Source: Baffinella frigidus
Lineage: Eukaryota; Cryptophyceae; Cryptomonadales; Baffinellaceae
Length of the DNA: 15,526 bases
Reading direction: 5' to 3'
Assembly (NCBI GenBank): GCA_026770585.1
Contig: MU646815.1
Span: 52,014-67,539, forward strand
In this document: positions 10,560 through 15,526 of the stretch, piece by piece
How positions within the stretch are numbered: the first letter of the stretch is position 1
Layout of the letters: every line of letters begins with the position of its first letter
Position numbers and translations under genes: made by a program
Notes under the pieces: generated by a model
Seen by the model: only the letters and a program-made list of their open reading frames with translations
Databases searched by the model: none
Told to the model about the DNA's origin: nothing

Positions 10560-11893
10560 CAGGGATACCTCGCTCATAAGAAACCGCCCCCCCCTAGGAC
10601 CCTACTGTAGGACCATGCCTAGTGGCTATACGTCTGGGCCAAAAACAAAAAGAACAGTGAATTCACTTGGTCAAAAATCCTGTTTTTTGTGGTTGGGGGA
10701 AGTGCCGAAAAGGGCAGCAACGAGGGAGGGGGAGGGGGATGCATGCCCAATCAATGCCATGAGCCGCTTGGAAGGTGTGCTGTCGGGGGGCTCCCGAGTT
10801 GAGCCTGGGCCTAGCGCCCCCCGCATCGCGGCCAGCAGCGCTCTTGCTGGTTCCATCGCGTTGTGGACCTTTGGACGGACCGCGTTTTGGAGCTGTTGGG
10901 CCTGCTTAGAACCTTGCTGGCCCATGTGCATTTGTGGTGTTTGCACACAAGTGAGTTGCAGCATCACTGCCTATAGCCCGGTTTCCACCAGCGGCCTCTA
11001 CTTTTTATGGTTGAATCACTCCAGGCATGACTAGAGCAGGCGATGCAGCATGCTCTAAATGATTGCTCAGGCCGAAAAGCGCTGGGTTAGGGTTGCTATG
11101 CCAGAAGAGTGGTTTGCTATCAATTCCCAAAATTGCACAGCGCGTACAGCGCCACCACGGACCTCGGTAGGAATGCATACATAGCGGCCGCGTCGCCCGC
11201 GACCCCGCAGAGAACCCTCAGGCACCCTATGCTGTCCCCATGAACCAATATTTCACCAAGGAACAGTGCAGGAGGCGTGCGCCATCGCCATGAATACCGT
11301 AGCATGGTACCAATTCCTACAGGAAAACGCTATTTCATGGCATTTTCAGCGTTGAACAGCCACTGCCGGGGGCGGGGGGGGTCCCAGACATAAAACCGCT
11401 GCACAACATCGAAGCAACCATCACAGGCAGCCTCTCTGTGAAGATCCTGGAGGTTCCAATCGAGACCCACTGGGTAACTCCGGATTCTGCCTGGCAGCGC
11501 AAAATCGGGCAAAACCCAGCCGGGGCAGGCCTGAGGGCAGGGGTCGCACTGCGCCGCACCCTGATTAGGTGACCACTGTACATGGTTGGCACCGGCGGGA
11601 GACGTCTCCGGCCCTGTGCGGGCGCCCCGCGCGCTGCCCAGGGGGCTTTTGGCAAGTCGAGCTTTGCTGCCATTTTGACGGCAACGCCCGCCCGCGGCCC
11701 GCCCTACCCGGGTGTTGGCGGCCGCTAGAACCTAGACTCCTTCACACCGATGTGACGGGCTTGAGATCCTCTACCGGATCCCGGCGAGACAAGTTCGGTC
11801 GATTTCCCCCCCCCCCCTCACTTTTCGATAGCCACTAGGGCCCTATGGTTGTCCTAGGGCCGGGGGCGGTTTCTTATGAGCGAGGTACTCCTG
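10560..11893. mobile_element. Family A long member (1.33 kb) with non-repetitive cargo
   Basis: Left TIR 10560-10629 (CAGGGATACCTCGCTCATAA ... CCTAGTGGCTAT) and right TIR 11828-11893 (complement CAGGAGTACCTCGCTCATAA ... CCTAGTGGCTAT), about 66-70 bp each, TA at 10558-10559 and 11894-11895. The 1.2 kb between them is GC-richer, non-repetitive and not shared with the other copies. It could be a remnant of an autonomous ancestor or captured host sequence; I recognise no transposase motif. Confidence 0.8.
11171..11572 (+). pseudogene. Coding-like stretch with two stops inside family A cargo
   Basis: One + frame is open across 11171-11572 except for TGA at 11291 and TAG at 11300. It reads, in pieces, RDPAENPQAPYAVPMNQYF, PDIKPLHNIEATITG, SVKILEVPIETHWVTPDSAW and RKIGQNPAGAGLR. 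The composition (mixed polar and hydrophobic, few low-complexity runs) looks protein-like, but other frames are also partly open and I recognise no family. If real, it is a broken gene or an exon with an unrecognised intron near 11290. Confidence 0.25.
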
Positions 11894-11925
11894 TACACGG
11901 AATCAAGGAGTGGAGCCACCCAGGT

Positions 11926-12016
11926 GGGAATAAGGTAGTAAGAAAAGTCTCATAAGGTAGTAATAAGGTAGTAAGAAAAGTCCCGGCCTGGGAATAAGGT
12001 AGTAAGAAAAGTCTCT
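11926..12016. repeat. AATAAGGTAGTAAGAAAAGT tandem repeats
   Basis: Three full units of about 23 bp plus a short partial (TAAGGTAGTAATAAGGTAG), immediately right of the long family A element. Confidence 0.92.
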
Positions 12017-12049
12017 TTCCCGGGGCCGAAAGGAAGCATGGCCTTTCTA

Positions 12050-12150
12050 TCCCTTAAGTGGCCAGACCCCCAAATTTGCGGGCCAAGAGGTCCTAGGCAG
12101 GTCCTAGGGCCCTACCGTAGGGCGTATGCGCCTACTGGGCACTTAAGGGA
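12050..12150. mobile_element. Family D MITE, copy 2
   Basis: TCCCTTAAGTGGCCAG ... CTACTGGGCACTTAAGGGA within TA at 12048-12049 and 12151-12152; 101 bp. Its right arm contains the motif of the 67-bp array unit (GGTCCTAGGGCCCTACCG). Confidence 0.85.
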
Positions 12151-12216
12151 TAGAACAAGTTCCGGTGTCCGCCTATGTTGGGAGCTCGAAGAACCTAACG
12201 GACCTAACGGCTGATT

Positions 12217-12278
12217 GATTGTCTCGCACAGGAAACACGGAGGCTCCTTTTCGTGTAATTCCGTGTGACCACTCCAGG
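12217..12278. repeat. Family P repeat
   Basis: ATTGTCTCGCACAGGAAACA, then GAGGCTC and TTTTCGTGT; a reverse-complement copy is at 13256-13313. Its start (CTGATTGATTGTCTCGCACAG) resembles the 3' end of the intron before exon 1 (CTGATTGACGGTCTCGGCAG). Confidence 0.72.
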
Positions 12279-12299
12279 CCCTTGGGTGGGGTATTCCGT

Positions 12300-12339
12300 G
12301 CTCGTTCTTGGAGCCGTTTGCTCGTTCTTGGAGCCGTTT
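12300..12339. repeat. 20-bp tandem duplication
   Basis: GCTCGTTCTTGGAGCCGTTT occurs twice head to tail with no change. Confidence 0.95.
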
Positions 12340-12420
12340 TTGTGCTAAAAAATTACTTTTGAGAAATTTTCCCGTTAAAAATGACCTTTGAATACCCCCC
12401 CCTCCAGCCCTGCGTGGAAC

Positions 12421-12440
12421 GGCGGGCTGGCCAGCCCGCC
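12421..12440. repeat. Perfect 20-bp palindrome
   Basis: GGCGGGCTGGCCAGCCCGCC. It lies beside a CCTCCAGCCCTGCGTGG sequence resembling the family F terminus, so it may mark a degenerate F-like end. Confidence 0.9.
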
Positions 12441-12467
12441 AATCGGCAAAGCGGGATTAGGCTCGTA

Positions 12468-12585
12468 CAGGGGCACCTCGCTCACAAGAAACAGCCCCCC
12501 CTCCTAGAACCCCCGTAGGGCCCTGGGCATAGCCCTACTGTAGAGTCCTAGGGGGAGGCTGTTTCTTATGAGCGAGGTACCCCTG
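12468..12585. mobile_element. Family A MITE, copy 3, at edge of a family D element
   Basis: 118 bp between TA at 12466-12467 and 12586-12587. The right TA is also the left TA of family D copy 3, consistent with insertion of A into the TA at the end of D. Confidence 0.88.
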
Positions 12586-12587
12586 TA

Positions 12588-12686
12588 TCCCGTAAGTGCC
12601 CATAGGGTGAACATTCGCCCTAACTCGCCCTAGGCAGGTCCTAGGGCTCACGGTAGGGCGCATGAGCCTACTGGGCATGTAAGGGA
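12588..12686. mobile_element. Family D MITE, copy 3
   Basis: TCCCGTAAGTGCCCATAGGG ... CTACTGGGCATGTAAGGGA, TA at 12687-12688, 99 bp. Removing the family A insert leaves AGGCTCG on both sides of the element (12460-12465 region and 12689-12695), a possible longer flank duplication or chance. Confidence 0.82.
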
Positions 12687-12749
12687 TAAGGCTCGCAGTT
12701 GATCACTTTCCAAAAGGCCGAGGGGCCTCTCGAGGTCCTCTTGAGGGTA

Positions 12750-12867
12750 CAGGGGTACCTCGCTCATGAGAAACTGCCCCCCCCCCTAGGACAACCGTAG
12801 GGCCCTAGGCATAGGCCTACTGGAGGGTCCTAGGGGGGCGCGGTTTCTTATGAGCCAGGCACCCCTG
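12750..12867. mobile_element. Family A MITE, copy 4
   Basis: 118 bp, TA at 12748-12749 and 12868-12869, CAGGGGTACCTCGCTCATGA terminus, with the same interior as copies 3 and 8. Confidence 0.9.
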
Positions 12868-12889
12868 TAAAGCAACCAGCCGACCGAAA

Positions 12890-12950
12890 CTTCTTCTTTC
12901 TTACTCTCCAGCCTTGAGTTGAGTGAAACAAAAGTCAATGCGCCTTAAGA
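12890..12950. repeat. Family N repeat, partial
   Basis: CTTCTTCTTTCTTACTCTCC, AGCCTTGAGTTGAGTG and CAAAAGTCAATGCGCCTTA match 690-765; the middle of the repeat is deleted. Confidence 0.75.
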
Positions 12951-13040
12951 CTAACAGTGGATACGGGTGTGATCGAAAACGACATCAAGAGCCTCCCGAA
13001 GAAGTTTGTCTTCATCCACGTCCAACTACTAAAACTACTA

Positions 13041-13180
13041 CACTGCCAGGGCGGAATTTTTGTATTAGTCAACTCACCTGCGAATGTGTAGTAAAGAAGT
13101 ACCCATTACGGGTACCTCGTTTCTAAGTTGACAGATTTTGTGGGTGAATTGACTTTTACAAAACATCCGGCCTGGCAGTG
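13041..13180. mobile_element. Family G MITE
   Basis: CACTGCCAGGGCGGA ... TCCGGCCTGGCAGTG, 140 bp. The interior has GTCAACTC and GAGTTGAC-like pieces and a GTACCCATTACGGGTAC palindrome (13099-13115). Single copy in the window. Confidence 0.72.
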
Positions 13181-13183
13181 ATG

Positions 13184-13236
13184 CTCCTGCTTCTTCTTTA
13201 TTTCTCCTGCTTCTTCTTTATTAGAAGAAGCAGGAG
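13184..13236. repeat. Tandem plus inverted CTCCTGCTTCTTCTTTATT
   Basis: Two direct copies (13184-13203 and 13204-13222) followed by AGAAGAAGCAGGAG, the complement, forming a hairpin. Confidence 0.92.
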
Positions 13237-13255
13237 AAGAATCGAGGAGGGTCGG

Positions 13256-13313
13256 TTCACAACGGAATCACACGAAAACGAGCCTCCCGTGTTTCCTGTG
13301 CGAGACAATGTGT
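13256..13313. repeat. Family P repeat, inverted copy
   Basis: Reverse complement of 12217-12278; the following CACACAGCGGACTACAAAGG (13318 on) is a family C terminus. Confidence 0.72.
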
Positions 13314-13521
13314 AATCCACACAGCGGACTACAAAGGGACTTGGTAAATAACCCGGACTCGGTTGGGCCCGAATGGGTTGGGCCGGGGAACTCACCCGTA
13401 GATTACTCCTAACTCCTCAAGAGTGAGGTGGGATGTGGCCTTCGATGTGAGTGTAAATAAAAGCACCAAAGCACCAAAGCACCCATAAAGATCGATCCTC
13501 AGGATCCGGCGGCACGCAAAA

Positions 13522-13732
13522 CCACTCGAGGCTAGAAATGCGACTATTTTAAAAGTTTTAACTTTACATTTCCTTTACAAGTGGACCGCTGTGTAGTAAT
13601 TTTCAGACACATATCTGGTTTTGGTCACGTAGCTGGGGGAATTCCCCCAGCTACGTGACCAAATCCACTCGTGACTGGTACAAATGTTTACAATCCCACA
13701 GTTAAAATGCTCCCCTTTCCAGCCTGGAGTGG
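13522..13732. mobile_element. Family B MITE, copy 3 (inverted)
   Basis: CCACTCGAGGCT ... AGCCTGGAGTGG, 211 bp, opposite internal orientation to copies 1 and 2. The central palindrome is perfect over 42 bp (13621-13662). Confidence 0.86.
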
Positions 13733-13739
13733 TACCGTA

Positions 13740-13857
13740 CAGGGGTATCTCGCTCATAAGAAACAGCCTCCTCCTAGGACCCTACAGTAGGGCTACGCCC
13801 AGGGCCCTACGGTGGTCCTAGGAGGGGGGGCAGTTTCTTATGAACGAGGCACCCCTG
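13740..13857. mobile_element. Family A MITE, copy 5, inserted in family C
   Basis: 118 bp, TA at 13738-13739 and 13858-13859. Joining the flanks across one TA restores ACCGTAGGGACATACGGGGG, which is the family C core, so A jumped into C. Confidence 0.9.
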
Positions 13858-13946
13858 TAGGGACATACGGGGGTTCCTACGGACAAGGTAACGGAAAGTC
13901 GCTTAAATTTGGCCAGAAAAATCCCTTCGTAGCCCGCTTGTGGCTG
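13858..13946. mobile_element. Family C right half
   Basis: TAGGGACATACGGGGGTTCC to AAATCCCTTCGTAGCCCGCT and TGTGG. The left half is limited to TACCG beside family B copy 3. Confidence 0.8.
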
Positions 13947-13979
13947 CCTTTCTCACAAGAAATGCGCGATTCCGTGTTA

Positions 13980-14108
13980 CAGGGGTACCTCGCTCATAAG
14001 AAACTGCCTTTCCCTAGCTAGGACCACCATAGAGCCCTAGGCATACATGATGTAGTCCTACTGTAGGGTCCTAGGGGGGGGCGCTTTCTTATGAGCGAGG
14101 TACCCCTG
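13980..14108. mobile_element. Family A MITE, copy 6
   Basis: 129 bp, TA at 13978-13979 and 14109-14110. The interior is 11 bp longer than the 118-bp copies, with a CATACATGATGTAGTCC segment. Confidence 0.9.
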
Positions 14109-14280
14109 TACATGTAGTCGAGCCGCCGGGGGGGCACTGTGCAGTTTTTGGTGCCTTCGGGGTTCGGTAAAGGTCCAAAGTTGATTCTCACCCGGGAAAT
14201 ACGCCAAAAGTTAAAAATATCCCCCGAAAATCCGGGGGAGAAAGGCGCCGGTGGCTGCTAAGGGGGAGACCGGTGGTGGT

Positions 14281-14335
14281 ACCGAGAAAGTGACTTTACC
14301 GAGAGAGTGACTTTACCGAGAAAGTGACTTTACTG
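14281..14335. repeat. CCGAGAAAGTGACTTTA tandem repeats
   Basis: Three and a half 17-18 bp units; similar in theme to the tract before exon 3. Confidence 0.92.
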
Positions 14336-14430
14336 AAAACGTACAGCTGAGCGGGCCTACAAAAAAACCATAACCTGTAGCCTGGGCTTCCTGCCCCGAG
14401 GCGGGCCCGTGCTTGTTTCGGCGTCTACAG

Positions 14431-14568
14431 CCACCAACCCTCACAGTCTGGGCAAATCGGGGAAAATGGCTCCAAAAATCCCCTCGAAGGCCGTCGGATT
14501 CCGACGGTCTCCAAGGGGATTTGGTGTTTTTGGCTTTTTCGATTTGCCCAAGTTGTGAGGGTTGGTGG
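14431..14568. mobile_element. Family I hairpin element, copy 2
   Basis: CCACCAACCCTCAC..CTGGGCAAATCG and its complement, about 29-bp TIRs, with further stem (ATCCCCT..AGGGGAT, GTCGGATTCCGAC). It ends where family A copy 7 begins. Confidence 0.84.
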
Positions 14569-14684
14569 AGGAGTTCCTCGCTCACAAGAAACGCCCACCA
14601 CCCCACGACCACCATAGGGCCCTCGGCATAGGCCTACTGTAGGGTCCTAGGGGGCGGCGCTTTCTTATGAGCGAGGTACCCCTG
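14568..14684. mobile_element. Family A MITE, copy 7
   Basis: The left terminus is eroded (GAGGAGTTCCTCGCTCACAA); the right terminus is intact with TA at 14685-14686. About 117 bp. Confidence 0.85.
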
Positions 14685-14896
14685 TAGGTCCTAGTCTTAC
14701 AAGGCCGTCACGGAATGGAATACATGGTGGCCGTGTTTTGATCCGCTATCAACGCACTTTTTCTCTTGAGAACCCCTCTACAACAGAGAGCGCCACGGCG
14801 GCCGTGTTTCGGTATTAAACACGGTCTCTCTACGAACCCCTTGAAAGTTGACAGAATGTTGACTTCCGCCGCCAATCACCACTTGAGTGACCTGGT

Positions 14897-15050
14897 GTAG
14901 GGTTTAGGGTTTAGGGTTTAGGGTTTAGGGTTTAGGGTTTAGGGTTTAGGTTTTGGGGTGTAGGGTTTAGGGTTTAGGGTTTAGGGTTTAGGGTTTAGGG
15001 TTTAGGGTTTAGGGTTCAGGTTTCAGGTTTTAGGGTTTTAGGGTTTTCTC
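14897..15050. repeat. TTTAGGG interstitial block
   Basis: About 19 units, the most homogeneous telomere-type array here: two runs of seven or more perfect GTTTAGG heptamers interrupted by TTTTGGGGTGTAGGG. Confidence 0.95.
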
Positions 15051-15206
15051 ACCACGAACGGTACAGGAGGGGTACCGATAGGAGGTTGAATAGGAGACAT
15101 TAGTTAAAGCATAGTGCATTTAATCAGGCCGCCTAATTGAATTAAAACGCTAGCTAGGGAACTGATTCAGGTATATTTCGAGACGAAATCCCTCTCTGGG
15201 CGACTA

Positions 15207-15324
15207 CAGGGGTACCTCGCTCATAACAAACCGCCCCCCCCATAGGACCACCGTAGGGCCCTAGGCATAGGCCTACTGTAGGGTCCTAGGGGGGGCGCGG
15301 TTTCTTATGAGCGAGGTACCCCTG
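15207..15324. mobile_element. Family A MITE, copy 8
   Basis: 118 bp, left TA at 15205-15206; the right flank is TG (one change). CATAACAAA in place of CATAAGAAA in the left TIR. Confidence 0.88.
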
Positions 15325-15414
15325 TGAACACTGAAGGGATTAGGATTGCCCCAATATGGTGGGTTCGTTAAGGGTTTATTTGGTGGAGCTGCACAGCACG
15401 TGTCCGCCACGATA

Positions 15415-15526
15415 CAGGGGCACCTCGCTCATGAGAAACCTCCCCCACCTAGGACCCTACAGTAGGACCATGCCTCTCGTGAGAAACCTCCCCCACCTAG
15501 GACCCTACAGTAGGACCATGCCTCTC
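15415..15526. mobile_element. Family A element, copy 9, with internal 48-bp tandem, cut by window end
   Basis: TA at 15413-15414, CAGGGGCACCTCGCTCATGA terminus. From 15428 a 48-bp unit (CTCATGAGAAACCTCCCCCA ... ACCATGCCT) is repeated at 15476, and a third begins at 15524. Its arm sequence (ACCCTACAGTAGGACCATGC) is closest to the long member at 10560. Confidence 0.85.

Larger units (their letters stand above)
9315..15526 (+). other. Region after exon 5: intron 5 or intergenic, no exon found
   Basis: 6.2 kb with no recognisable LFVTGK exon on the + strand. It consists of the 67-bp array, a CCCCAAA block, nine family A elements, two family D, one family H, one family B, a family G, a half family C, a family I, a TTTAGGG block and short tandem repeats. 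Stretches where I see nothing recognisable: 10291-10368, 12341-12420, 14111-14280 and 14690-14895. Confidence 0.7.

Noticed and set aside
10615-11034. 139-aa + frame and 98-aa reverse frame in the long family A element
   Set aside because: Neither shows a recognisable domain, the + frame starts inside the TIR, and both are open over the same DNA, so GC-rich chance openness is as likely. Mentioned only as cargo.
12236-12262. Possible exon reading RRLLFV, tempting as the missing LFVTGK exon
   Set aside because: A stop codon follows LFV at once, no TGK is present, and the inverted copy at 13256 reads differently. It is part of the family P repeat.
14897-15050. True chromosome end
   Set aside because: The array is short, interrupted and followed by about 480 bases of ordinary MITE-bearing sequence.
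10141-15526. Inverted repeats read as transcription terminators
   Set aside because: They recur as families with TA duplications and shared termini, which marks them as transposable elements.
1-15526. tRNA, rRNA or snRNA genes
   Set aside because: No cloverleaf with A and B boxes and no rRNA core sequence was seen on reading both strands; not tested with a covariance model.

Overview
This is a eukaryotic nuclear window, most likely from a TE-rich unicellular alga or protist. The evidence is split coding exons with GT-AG introns of 1.6-3.2 kb, blocks of TTTAGGG/CCCTAAA repeats (the telomere type of plants, many algae, chromerids and dinoflagellates), and dozens of short inverted-repeat elements flanked by TA. 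The sequence does not settle the lineage; the consistently canonical GT-AG junctions argue mildly against a typical dinoflagellate.

The only gene I can identify is a plant-type glutaminyl-peptide cyclotransferase (glutamine cyclotransferase, five-bladed beta-propeller family, PF05096) on the + strand. No long ORF reveals it, because it is cut into exons of 59-82 nt. Five consecutive exons (137-210, 2146-2227, 5462-5520, 7119-7182, 9235-9314) join with matching phases into about 120 residues carrying family landmarks in the right order: GWGLT, MSDG, NELE, ANIW, ARIDP, LGWI and TNGIAYD. The N-terminal exons lie left of the window. The exon for the expected LFVTGK..P C-terminus was not found before the right end.

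Around every one of these exons lie partial copies of the same exon, usually with one splice side and some adjoining intron. There are at least 16 fragments, always in the introns beside their parent exon. Exon 4 has a tandemly repeated acceptor region, and the exon 5 copies are cut off inside AT microsatellites.

The introns and the 6.2 kb beyond exon 5 are packed with MITE-like palindromic elements in at least a dozen TIR families (called A to M here), many with TA target duplications. Family A (nine copies) is confined to 10.1-15.5 kb and includes one 1.33 kb member carrying 1.2 kb of non-repetitive sequence with a decayed coding-like segment. Families A, C, D and M have different termini but share an internal CCTACNGTAGG / CCTAGG core. 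Family D has been amplified into a 67-bp tandem array. Telomere-like blocks of both orientations are scattered through the introns, some abutting exon copies or splice donors.

I see no tRNA, rRNA, CRISPR, bacterial operon or intact transposase. Apart from the cyclotransferase exons, all open frames look like chance frames through repeats.
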